A DNA stretch of 64,000 nt from Pseudoips prasinana (taxonomy: Eukaryota; Arthropoda; Insecta; Lepidoptera; Nolidae), in NCBI GenBank assembly GCA_951640165.1, contig OX621252.1, positions 25,193,934-25,257,933 on the forward strand, written 5' to 3'. The position numbers and the translations under genes were made by a program. Shown in pieces: positions 44,401 through 51,800 of this stretch (position 1 is its first letter; each line of letters starts with the position of its first letter). Under the pieces are notes generated by a model. It did not search any database. It was given only the letters and a program-made list of their open reading frames with translations, and was not told the origin of the DNA.

Positions 44401-45876
44401 CTTAAGGTCACAGAAGGTCATCAGTGCTGGTGGGAAGGGTTAATAACCTATGAGAGGTACATTAGGTATTAGTAAGTGTTCTTAATGTATGGTCCCCTAT
44501 GCTTAGTGTAAATTAAAATGTATACATAAACTACCTGTGATGCATACTGTGCATTTTCTATAATTTTTTTCTGTAACTCTTCCTGCAGTAAACCAGAGTC
44601 CAGTGGGGCAGGATTACTGGTTGTTGGCTGTTTCTCATCTCCTTTGCTTTTTGATTTCTTTGTCAATTTCAGCTGTATAAATAAGACAAAAATAATTACT
44701 AACAAAAAACACAAAAATAACAACAAAAAGTTAATAGAATACTGATCCTTATTATTAAATAATTATTCTGCAGATAACTATTATAACATTGTTTGATTAA
44801 GGGTTAAGAGGTCTTTTTTAAGTCTGTTGAATAGTTTTAAAACTGCACTATCATACATGTATCAATTGAAATTAGTTTCATTAGTAAAAACTATTTTCTC
44901 TTGAGTAAAGTCTTATATTCGTTTAATGGGAATTAAGTATATTCTTCTAGAGAGAAAACACAAAATTAATAATAGAAACAAAAAGACTCAATTTGATTAT
45001 ATTTCATAAACTCGATGAAATAAAACTATGAATTGCCTGAAAACATTATTATAGGCTTTTCATAGTTTTATTTCAATTTAATTGACTAAAATTGTTGACA
45101 ACTGTGACATGAATATTTATCTATCAAACATCATCATAGAGAAGACTATAAAAGGAGGATTATCTAAATATTTAGCTAATGAGTTTCATATCACTCGATA
45201 TCCATTATCTTTCCATAATTTACTCAGAATATATTCAGAAAATTAACTGAGTGTCAGTGGAGAATGTAAATAAACCATTATACTGTTAACAATAATATTA
45301 GGTGAGACATGTGGTGTTGCCATTACTACTTACCTACTGGTTTAGAGAATTAAATTTCAGACTAATGCATACTTATTTGACAATTCTATGCTCAATTCCT
45401 TATCTCATAAAGACAAAACAAAGATTACAAGAGTAGATAATCAAGTTCAATATATTCATTATCAAGGTCTACAGTCTACACAATTAGGTACTACAGCTCG
45501 GATTTGCTACAGCATGTGTTGTGTAACGAGGCGACTGACCTGTAAGGCATCGAGTTCATCCTGGAGGACGGATACCCGCCGCGTCAGCTGCTGGTTCCTG
45601 AACGTCAGAGAATCTATCTCTAACTCTCCTTTGCGTAAAGATTTATCTTTCTCCTTAAGCGCGTCTCGCAATTCATTAGACTTAGCCTGTTCGTCCAACA
45701 CACCCTTTTTAAGCACCTTGACATGCACCCGCAGCTAAAACAACGGAAACAACGAATTCATCAAATTGCCGAACGATTTACCGCACTCATATTCACAACA
45801 GTTTACTCACTTTTGAATACTCTGATGCCAATTTCTGGTATTTCGCCTGTATATCACCCGAAGGCAGGCCCTCCAT
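29316..45876 (-). CDS. PPP1R21: PPP1R21-like endosomal coiled-coil protein, eight exons
   Basis: The product resembles protein phosphatase 1 regulatory subunit 21 (KLRAQ-motif protein), an early-endosome coiled-coil protein of the FERRY complex. Exons on the minus strand: 45811-45876, 45540-45734, 44535-44672, 36312-36563, 35424-35504, 34463-34789, 33556-33651, 29316-29468; all junctions are phase 0 with GT-AG. They give about 435 residues: N-terminal AKYQKLASEYSK, VLKKGVLDEQAK and DSLTFRNQQLTRRVSVLQDE (the KLRAQ region), a charged coiled-coil middle, and a C-terminus with HNYEEQMSVLTEHVANLNEQ and a basic STKKNRR end. Vertebrate relatives are near 780 residues; most of their central region has no counterpart in my model. 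Because every junction is phase 0, a missed exon would not break the frame. Introns carry heavy transposon load. Confidence 0.88.
29540..29830 (+). mobile_element. tRNA-derived SINE (family of 4676 and 52345)
   Basis: gcgttggtctatatccagct opens a tRNA-like head with a weak B-box; the body has tctcatcggatcatgagagt and ccaatctccattaagacag, shared with the 4676-4978 copy in reverse. Confidence 0.65.
29875..30055 (-). mobile_element. Retroposon fragment with (CATA)n end
   Basis: acatacatacatacatagac, tcccagaggggtatgcagag, then ggtttagggtacttctgacc. This repeat type is frequent in moth genomes; the simple-repeat end at 29875 fits a retroposon 3' tail in minus orientation. Confidence 0.6.
30950..31130 (+). 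mobile_element. SINE/retroposon family G copy
   Basis: ttcggagggcacgttaagct, agtcgttaagccacgtcaga, ctactgggcggcttgaacaa and the end actgcccatacgat match copies at 55280-55515 and 58725-58860 (+) and 32400-32580 (-). The end lies near gtaagtaagt in complete copies. Confidence 0.75.
31198..31441 (+). mobile_element. SINE family B, full length
   Basis: The tRNA-like head has a perfect A-box TAGCCTAGTTGG and B-box GGTTCGAATCC. The body runs through gagtcatggatgttttctat and tggtacccatagtacaagct to tgtgacattgtcccgagata. Internal RNA polymerase III boxes are intact. Confidence 0.88.
31740..32150. repeat. GC-rich dispersed sequence, likely LINE 3'UTR fragment
   Basis: A strongly GC-rich block (ccgggctagtcccgggatac, ctcctccggggacgagaggg, gggagaagccagccggacgc) stands out from AT-rich surroundings. 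It is bordered by gcttacttacttacttatcg on the left and actaagtaagtaagtattta on the right. Both ORFs that read through it on opposite strands look fortuitous. I believe it is retroposon-derived but cannot name it. Confidence 0.45.
32400..32580 (-). mobile_element. SINE/retroposon family G copy
   Basis: ggaccgacagtttaacgtgc, then cctccgaagcactgag and ccacccatctatggactgac, are the reverse of the family G body. Confidence 0.7.
32810..32975 (-). mobile_element. SINE family C copy
   Basis: ggtacatccaaactcagaac and gcgggaatccaacccgggac, the reverse of the family C tail and tRNA-like head. Confidence 0.75.
33556..33651 (-). CDS. PPP1R21: PPP1R21 exon 7
   Basis: Acceptor ttattctcag, donor gtaagt; 32 codons CEMLRLRFEELEQDKQTDQH and on to NTISRL, continuing the same coiled coil. 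Confidence 0.85.
34463..34789 (-). CDS. PPP1R21: PPP1R21 exon 6 (coiled coil)
   Basis: Acceptor aatatttcag, donor gtaagg; 109 codons. It runs from ENQKLRMEYELLQMEKESLK to ISDLETEREELKSKTEHYVK plus E, aligning with the start of the family's C-terminal coiled-coil domain. Confidence 0.88.
34975..35270 (-). mobile_element. Retroposon family D copy
   Basis: Reverse of 8236-8535: gatcacctgatggtaagtga, gccgcccatggacactcgca, gagctctggcgactcacact, ccagtcgggctactctttga. It lies in the intron between PPP1R21 exons 5 and 6. Confidence 0.75.
35424..35504 (-). CDS. PPP1R21: PPP1R21 exon 5
   Basis: Acceptor ttgtccacag, donor gtaaca; 27 codons VGSEDALSSVDDLHVTEQLM plus KAHSLDQ. Too short for an independent identification; assigned by phase, splice sites and position. 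Confidence 0.75.
36312..36563 (-). CDS. PPP1R21: PPP1R21 exon 4 (coiled coil)
   Basis: Acceptor cttggcag, donor gtaagt; 84 codons. It starts LSDRVFEISQLRASLEDYQR, shows clear heptad pattern through IAKLKNKNQELQYTLEETQK, and ends in a Ser-rich linker SSSQAASCNGDFLSEGGSL. Confidence 0.85.
36632..37035. mobile_element. MITE with long TIRs, itself interrupted
   Basis: Left arm aatcaaaatacaaaatcaat and, after the insertion described next, atgtagtgttaattgcaaca and cagtttaatcatgc; right arm the inverse (gcatgattaaactg at about 36978, then cactacatattgattttgaa ending near 37035). The original element was roughly 240 bp. Confidence 0.8.
36664..36816 (+). mobile_element. Retroposon fragment with 12-bp target duplication
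   Basis: The 153-bp insert is bounded by ATGTAGTGTTAA at 36652-36663 and 36817-36828. It ends in (AACT)n just before the second repeat, a simple-repeat 3' tail. Its body (gccctcgagccaggctttcg, ggctaagtgcggaaacctat) is not coding. Confidence 0.85.
37526..38420 (-). mobile_element. Jockey LINE, 3' half, with poly(A) tail
   Basis: The minus strand reads AGVPQGSVLGPVFYNIFTSD, YADDVAYLASDE (catalytic YADD) and KWHIRASAQKSNHITFTLRR, then the C-terminus to a stop at 37638; a 20-base poly(A) on the minus strand (37526-37545) ends it. Its 5' edge is the 6-bp TGTAGA (38415-38420), the target duplication of the inserted second LINE; the 5' half continues at 43103. A premature stop precedes AGVPQGS. Confidence 0.88.
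39100..39348 (-). mobile_element. Retroposon with (ATC)n tail and 13-bp target duplication
   Basis: ACACAGCAGATCA occurs at 39087-39099 and 39349-39361, bounding a 249-bp insert that begins catcatcatcattacag, the 3' simple-repeat tail in minus orientation. The body contains cgccacgcttggcaggcggg, shared with 17205-17348. It lies in the 3'UTR of the LINE at 38421-43102. Confidence 0.88.
39638..40919 (+). mobile_element. mariner element, full length, TA target duplication
   Basis: 25-bp perfect terminal inverted repeats starting GGTCTTTACCTATGAAATTG (39638) and ending at 40919, flanked by TA at 39636-39637 and 40920-40921. The length, 1,282 bp, is canonical for mariner. Removing it rejoins the LINE reading SELHN...NTRNKNKLAMPGFR, which proves the insertion site. 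Confidence 0.95.
39825..40844 (+). CDS. mariner transposase, intact 339 aa
   Basis: Cut-and-paste transposase of the IS630/Tc1/mariner superfamily. N-terminal paired-like HTH region (EYEYRRGSNAAQAARNINDV; GRPKTLVD; then TAELAAAFDVSVKTI), linker motif WVPHEL, and a DD34D catalytic core: TCDEKW (D151), HDNARPHT (D243), YSPDLAPTDYYFF (D278, 34 residues on). I use ATG 39825, giving the usual mariner length; an in-frame GTG 13 codons earlier is not needed. No stop or frameshift. With perfect ends it could be active. It resembles the cecropia-type lineage by its ends, but this is only an impression. Confidence 0.95.
   Translation: MDTLKIRVIMEYEYRRGSNAAQAARNINDVYGANTTNQRTTCYWFARFRSGNFDLKNEPRGRPKTLVDNDELKAVVEADDTQSTAELAAAFDVSVKTILVHLRQIGKVKKLDKWVPHELNDRQREVRVETCLALLNRHTNEGILNRIVTCDEKWILFDNRKRSASWLDPGSAPKQCPKRKLTPRKVMVTVWWSSAGVIHHSFLPNGVSITADVYCEELSTMMEKLAHLQPALVNRSSPLLLHDNARPHTAQQTVSKLQELGLEALRHPPYSPDLAPTDYYFFQNLDNFLAGKKINTREAVQNAFEEFVASRPADFFKKGINKLPLRWQRCIDCMGDYFD
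40977..42842 (-). pseudogene. LINE ORF2 reverse-transcriptase block (within 38421-43102)
   Basis: A 621-codon open stretch: linker, then RT with NYRPISILPALSKIFEKLML, QFGFTRGRSTQDAG, FCDLSKAFDCVDH, GVPQGSILGPFLFLVYINDL, LFADDTSLIF and a thumb with FLGLTLDSKLQWG. It ends by frameshift in a TA microsatellite at EYIYIRI; the correct continuation is in another frame up to the mariner insertion at 40919. The endonuclease is mostly absent, so the copy cannot move itself. Confidence 0.9.
43103..44015 (-). mobile_element. Jockey LINE, 5' half (split from 37526-38420), decayed
   Basis: Minus-strand blocks: ETALWKAAKSFRKPQEHLHP and DAEKAEVFATHLENIFKPND, then KRQNSNKAPGFDLITPTILK, HQFGFRKQHSQMHRVHHEIR, AFLDVQQAFDRV and SYLEDRLFQVKQRDARST. 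Frames shift at least twice. The last block continues in frame with LRKI and AGVPQGS at 38420 once the inserted LINE is removed. Confidence 0.88.
44535..44672 (-). CDS. PPP1R21: PPP1R21 exon 3
   Basis: Acceptor tatacag, donor gtagtt; 46 codons. A basic start (LKLTKKSKSKGDEKQ) is followed by LLQEELQKKIIENAQYASQ, matching the family's linker and next helix. Confidence 0.88.
45540..45734 (-). CDS. PPP1R21: PPP1R21 exon 2 (KLRAQ region)
   Basis: Acceptor ttttag, donor gtcagt; 65 codons from LRVHVKVLKKGVLDEQ to VLQDELDALQ. This is the most conserved N-terminal coiled coil of the family. Confidence 0.92.
45811..45876 (-). CDS. PPP1R21: PPP1R21 exon 1 (start codon)
   Basis: ATG at 45874-45876; 22 codons MEGLPSGDIQAKYQKLASEY then SK; donor gtgagt. 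The position of the KYQKLASEYSK motif right after the start matches the family. Confidence 0.9.
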
Positions 45877-46413
45877 TGTGGAGTTTCAGGTGGTCATAAC
45901 TGTAAATTCCTGTATTTTAGATGTTTATTTGCTATTTGTATTGAACATGAACACCCACTTCAACCCACTTTCGTAAAAATGACGTATCGTGATAGTGGAT
46001 AATGACACCTGTCATGCAGAATATGATTAGGCACTCGATTTGACTTTAAGTTAGTCGATTATTGATACATTAAAATTAATTAAACAGCGACAGGAATAAT
46101 TTATCCACTAGTCTTTGCGACAAGTCAGTATAAGATATAAATTGGAAATTTATACCTTTTAGTTCTAGTTGTTGCTAAACGTATGAAAATTATTTGTAAT
46201 GTGGTTGGTTGTCAATCATAAAATACGTTTTTAGACAAAAAAGACGAGGGAAACTATTTTTTATTATGGCAACATTGTCTCTGTTGATGTGTCGTGATTG
46301 TCTAATGTAAAATATCAATGTTTTGGAAATTTATGAAAGAAAAGCTGTAATTTCTAGTATTTTAGTCACATTTACATACTATAAAATATATTTCATCTTT
46401 CAATGGTACGGTC
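45877..46413. promoter_or_regulatory. Shared head-to-head promoter region
   Basis: 537 bp separate the PPP1R21 start codon (-) and the polymerase iota start codon (+), so both promoters must lie here or in the first untranslated exons. No TATA box at a convincing position was seen for either side. Inferred from gene geometry only. Confidence 0.6.
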
Positions 46414-48330
46414 ATGGACGATAGGTACGTCGGTTATGATTTTTTCAGTATTGTATCGCAACAGGTAAAACTAAGTTAGAACAATGGTAAATTATGACTA
46501 AACTATTATGTTTATTACAGGAATATGGAATCTGGCTGTTCCCATTACAACGATGCTGATAGCGAACACTCACAGAGTATTATTCACATCGATGTAGATT
46601 GTTTCTACGCCCAAGTAGAGATGGTTCAAAACCCCGAGCTCCGGTCGGTTCCGCTCGGCATACAACAGAAGAACATTGTCGTCACCAGCAACTACGAGGC
46701 CAGGAAGCACGGCGTGCAGAAATGTATGCTCGTCAGCGACGCTATGAAACTTTGTCCCAATTTGAAACTTGTAAATGGGGAGGACTTGCGTAACTACAGA
46801 ACTGCTTCTAATAAGATTTTCGCCGTCTTAATAAATTGGAAATGTCCAGTGGAAAAGTTGGGTATGGATGAGAATTACATTGATGTCACAAATTTAGTAC
46901 AAGAAAAATTAAAAACAACTAATGTCAATGTTTCTCTTACTGGCCACCTATACAACGAACCCAGTGGCGACTGCCCATGCGGCTGCCACACCAGACTGAG
47001 GATAGCATCACAAATAGCCAGTGAGATGAGGCAGAGAGTATATGACGAATTAGGTTTCACAACTTGTGCGGGCATTGCCCATAACAAGTTGTTAGCAAAG
47101 CTAATCTGTCCCTTGCATAAGCCTAATGACCAAACTACTATATTCCCAGCACATGGGACCAGTTTTATGTCTACTTTAAGAAGTGTGCGTTCCATTCCCA
47201 GCATTGGTCCCAAAACTACAGAAGCTCTTATATCTCAAAACATTTTATCAGTGAGTGACTTACAGGAAGCATCTTTGGAAGTATTGAAAAAGCATTTTAA
47301 TAGTGATATGGCTGTTAGATTGAAACATTTAGCATTAGGTGAAGACAATACTCCAGTGAAACAGACTGGCAAACCTCAGAGCATTGGACTCGAGGACACC
47401 TTCAAGACTGTTAGTGTGAGGAGTGAGGTGGAGGACAAGTTCTCTGCTCTACTACAGCGGCTCTTGGTGCTTGTGAGAGAAGATGGACGCATTCCAGTCT
47501 CATTAAGAGTAACTTTACGAAAGAAAGATGCTAAGAGACTGAGCAGCCACAGAGAATCCAGACAGAGTCAAATTTCTCCATCAATATTCACTCTTAGTAA
47601 TGGTACACTGTCGGTGACAGAGGCTGGCCAACAGAAACTCATGAACATTATAATGAGATTATTTAATAAACTTATGGATTTAACTAAACCATTCCATTTA
47701 ACTTTAGTGGGATTGGCATTCACAAAGTTCCAAGAACGTATGACTGGCAGAAGTTCTATAGTGAACTACTTAATGAATGACATTTCCGTCCAATCTGTGC
47801 TTAACTTACAAAATGAATGTGATACCTCTGCTACTTCGATGGACTACTCAGCAGTCTCACCAAGTAGTAGCACTACAACTGATCTCTCTGATGCTGAAGT
47901 AGAGCCCTCGCCTAAAAAACCCAAGAAAGTAACATGGATTGCAAAAAGACGATGTTTGGCTAAAGAGGAAGTGGCATCACCCAGTAAATTAAAAGTTGGT
48001 GAGCTCAGATTAAACTCTAAGGAGTTGGAGAAGGTATCAGAGCTAAGACTGAATTCCCGGGATAGATCATTGACGCCACGTGCCAGCCCTGCAAAAGACA
48101 ACATGTCTGACACTTCTGACACTATGAGGGATGTTGAGGAGCATAACTGTGACAATTGTCCTAGTTATGTGGACAAGGAGGTTTTCAGTGCCTTGCCTGA
48201 TGAGATGCAGAAGGAACTGAAAGCCATGTGGAAGAACCCCTCTAGTTCAGAAATGCCACGGAGTAGTCCCAGAACCACGAACAAAGCTAAACCGAACACA
48301 ATTATGAAATATTTTGTTCCACACAAATAG
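46414..48330 (+). CDS. POLI: DNA polymerase iota (Y family), two coding exons, 606 aa
   Basis: Error-prone translesion polymerase that inserts opposite damaged bases in the nucleus. Exon 1 is 46414-46424 (ATG GAC GAT AG, donor gtacgt); exon 2 is 46521-48330 after acceptor tttattacag. The join reads MDDRNMESG; ATG 46525 is the alternative start (601 aa). In 46525 numbering: HIDVDCFYAQVE (D23, metal ligand), YEARKHGVQ, LGMDENYID (D115, E116), then CPCGCH in an inserted loop, helix-hairpin-helix IPSIGPKTTEAL, and little-finger domain. C-terminal: one ubiquitin-binding motif VDKEVFSALPDEMQKELKAM (vertebrate enzymes have two), and a terminal IMKYFVPHK resembling a PCNA-interacting box without the usual Gln. 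Stop TAG 48328-48330. Confidence 0.95.
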
Positions 48331-48539
48331 TATTAGTAAGATTTTATCTTGTTAATTATTTTAAGTGATAAGTGAATGGTTTCTATTTTTTCAAATCATA
48401 CAATTTTTATTCAGCTGATCAAATACATGTTTATGTTAAAAAATATATATCTTTTATTTTTATAATAATAAATATAATTATATTATTAAATCCACATTCT
48501 ACTGGTTAAAGGAAAAACTTTAATATACAAGTGGGCATA
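48331..48539. other. Convergent 3' ends of POLI and COG2
   Basis: Only 209 bp separate the two stop codons. AT-rich, with AATAAA-like signals near 48465 on the plus strand and several on the minus strand, so the transcripts probably overlap. Confidence 0.6.
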
Positions 48540-48813
48540 TCATTTAATATCTATATTTTTTACAGCTTCTGTTACCATACTGGATAACTCTGCGAACTTG
48601 TTTACACTATTTACATTAAGGTGGAGGGAGTTGGCTATTTCCCCATAGGACATGACGTCAACATTTAGTTGCAGTCTGATTTTGTCTCCGTCGGTGACTC
48701 CGGCGCTCTCGTTGTTCTGAGGGGTGCTCATCTCTCTTATTTGCTTCAGTCTTCTCAAAGAGTCCTCTGTTTTCTGCACGGAGGTTAGAACATCCTCTAC
48801 ATACTTGTAGTAT
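48540..48813 (-). CDS. COG2: COG2 exon 6 (C-terminus and stop)
   Basis: Acceptor ccttgtttcag; first base completes TCA. YYKYVEDVLTSVQKTEDSLR and RLKQIREM, then DGDKIRLQLNVDV and stop TGA at 48540-48542. Confidence 0.92.
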
Positions 48814-51800
48814 CTGAAACAAGGTGCTAATTATAGTCATTGTTATTTTTGACGACTACCGATAACAGTTGTGATTTTTACGGCTTAGTAGCGGTTTCGC
48901 CCGAATTTTGCTCGCCTGAATCGGGCGAATGAACTACTTTCAATTTTGAATATTTTTTAGGGCCGGTTTCGCCCGAAGCAAATTTAATGGCGGGCGAATC
49001 AGGTAAAGCAAAATTCAGTAGGGTACGATTCGCCCGAATACTATTATACCTCATAAATAAGCCTTTATTTAATAATAAAATGTGAAATTTTATAAAAAAC
49101 AGTACAGTTGCGTACACAATTGTTACTTACAATAATAACATAATTTCTGTTGGTGAATCTGGTCATTCCTGTATGTCTATTACTATCTACTCAACAAACG
49201 AGCTAGTGATAAAAATAGAATATATATAACTATTTCAATACATTTGGTTTAGTGTGTCTAAAATACTGTCAGTATTTTAGACACACTAAACCAAATGGTG
49301 GGAAACACGCCGCACAATTTGCAAATGAGTGACAGAGACAGCAATATACTACTATATTTTGTGTTCCTGTGGGTGCGTTTATTTGCTGTGTCTTTACGTT
49401 TATCGCTGAGGAACAAAAGTCATTGTGCATAGTGCACAATATGTGCCTAAGTAAATCCTCTATAAATTAGTGCGCCCGACTGTACTACTTATTTTTCTGA
49501 GGTATAATAGTATTCGGGCGAATCGTACCCTACTGAATTTTGCTTGACCTGATTCGCCCGCCATTAAATTTGCTTCGGGCGAAACCGGCCCTAAAAAATA
49601 TTCAAAATTGAAAGTAGTTCAGTCGCCCGATTCGGGCGAGCCAAATTCGGGCGAAACCGCTACTAAGCCATTTTTACGACAGGGCATCCGTTTAATATAG
49701 TTTATTGCTTTGTTTTATTATTTTTTAAATTATATACCAATGCGCTTTAGTCTAAAATGTCGGTAGTGACAAGTTCCGGTATAGGTTGAGCGATTAGGTC
49801 ATCGAACAATATATATGTATGTAATGGCAATCACGAACAATGTGACAATTCGGGTCAAAATTGTTATTTTCTACAATTATTCACTTGAATATTAAATATA
49901 CGTAAATTACGCGTGAATCACTCACTCAAATATTATTATTTATAGATTAAGTGAGCGTAATCTCGGTAGTAGTAGAATTAGTGATGTGAAGACCATAAAT
50001 ATTAGAACGGGTGATTTGTTATTTTTTATAATATCCTGGTACATTATTCACATAGGTACAGCTATCCAAACTAAACATGTCTGAGCTTGTACTATGGAAA
50101 CCAGACAACTGATATACTACATACATATACTACTTTTGTTTTGTAAATACATAATTATATAGAGACACCCATACTCAGGACAAACAGACATACTCATGCA
50201 CACAATTATCTGTCCTGGGAGAGAATCGAACCCACGACCACGGCGAGAAAGGCCAGCATTTACTAACCACGCCAACCAGCCCGTCTTTTGTCCATCAAAA
50301 ATACTACGACAAGTTCACAGCGCGATTCCTTACCACCTTCCTACATAGATTATCATTAGTCAAAAAGTTCATACTCACGAAACGGTCATGACATTGAACA
50401 GCGTCTCAAACAGCTCCATAATAAACGCACTGTCCAAGCTTTTGGAAGACTCCTCGTTAAAATCTTTTAGGGCATTCGAGACCACAGCAATATACGTGCA
50501 CGGCTTCGTAGGGATGCTCCTATTAGTTTTCCTATACAACCTTGGTATATCACTGACTTGTTTCAATTGCATGTTGAAGTTATCGTATAGCTCGTTCACT
50601 ATACAATCTCGTACTTTCTCTTTAGTACTCTGTAGGGCTTTCTCTGTACACTTTATACTCTGTAGGAGTAAATCCTTGTTGTCAATGGGTACTTTGGCAG
50701 TGACGAGGTGCAATAAAGTCGGTAATTTGGACAGCAATGTTTGTACGTCGACGTAGATGTTGATACTGTTGGCGATCAGGGTTTTATTTACATTTGTCGG
50801 TTCGTACTTTTGTGATGGTGTTCTCTGCAAATAAATAATAAATTATGTGGCTTTCATGTTTATATTAATTAATTTATTTATTTATTTAAACTTTAGTACA
50901 CAAACTGTACAAAGGCGGACTTAATGCCAAAGGCATTCTCTACCAGTCGACCTTTGGGTGATGCAGAGATAATAATTATGGTAGGTGTACGAATGAACGT
51001 TTAAGTAAATTGTAGATACTTTTGTACTCTATATAATCATAAATACATAACATAATTTATATACTAGAAACATGATTTGCGATATGGTTTGACATCGATG
51101 TTAACACGAAAAAGTAAAATACAATACTTTGAAATTTCTTTGATAAGAAATTTGCAAAAAAAGCTCTAATTAAATCTTTTGTCATCATAATATCATTATC
51201 GTCATATCAGCCGAGAGACGCCCAGTGCAGGACAAAGGCCTCCCCCAAAGATCAATTATTACCCGCAACCAGCGGCCCCACAAGATAATCGGTCTATCTT
51301 GTAGGGGACCTGCCCACGTTGCTTCTTCCGGTTCGTGGTCACCAATCGAGAACCTTTACCATTGCAATATAAATAAATAAATATGTAGATACAACTAACA
51401 CACTGCCATTAATCCCAAACTAGGCAGAGCCTGTACTATAATAATATCTCGGGACAATGTTACACAGATCATCCTAGCCCCAAACTAAGCAAAGCTTGTA
51501 CTATTGGCACCAGGCGACGATATACATACTTATATAGATAGATTAATACTTATATAAATAGAAAACATCCATGACTCAGAAACATATATTTGTGCTCATC
51601 ACACAAATATTTGCACTTACCGGGATTCAAACCCAGGACCACCAGCTTCGTAGGCAGGAGCACTACCAACTAGGCTACGGTGACCGTCCAATGGTACTAT
51701 GGTTACCACACATTTGATAAACATACTTATATTTTTAAATACACACATATATATTATCGCATCCCACAAAGATTTTACCTGGGTGAGGATCGAACCCACG

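Noticed and set aside
46875..48155. Minus-strand ORFs inside polymerase iota
   Set aside because: Antisense shadows of a well-supported coding sequence.
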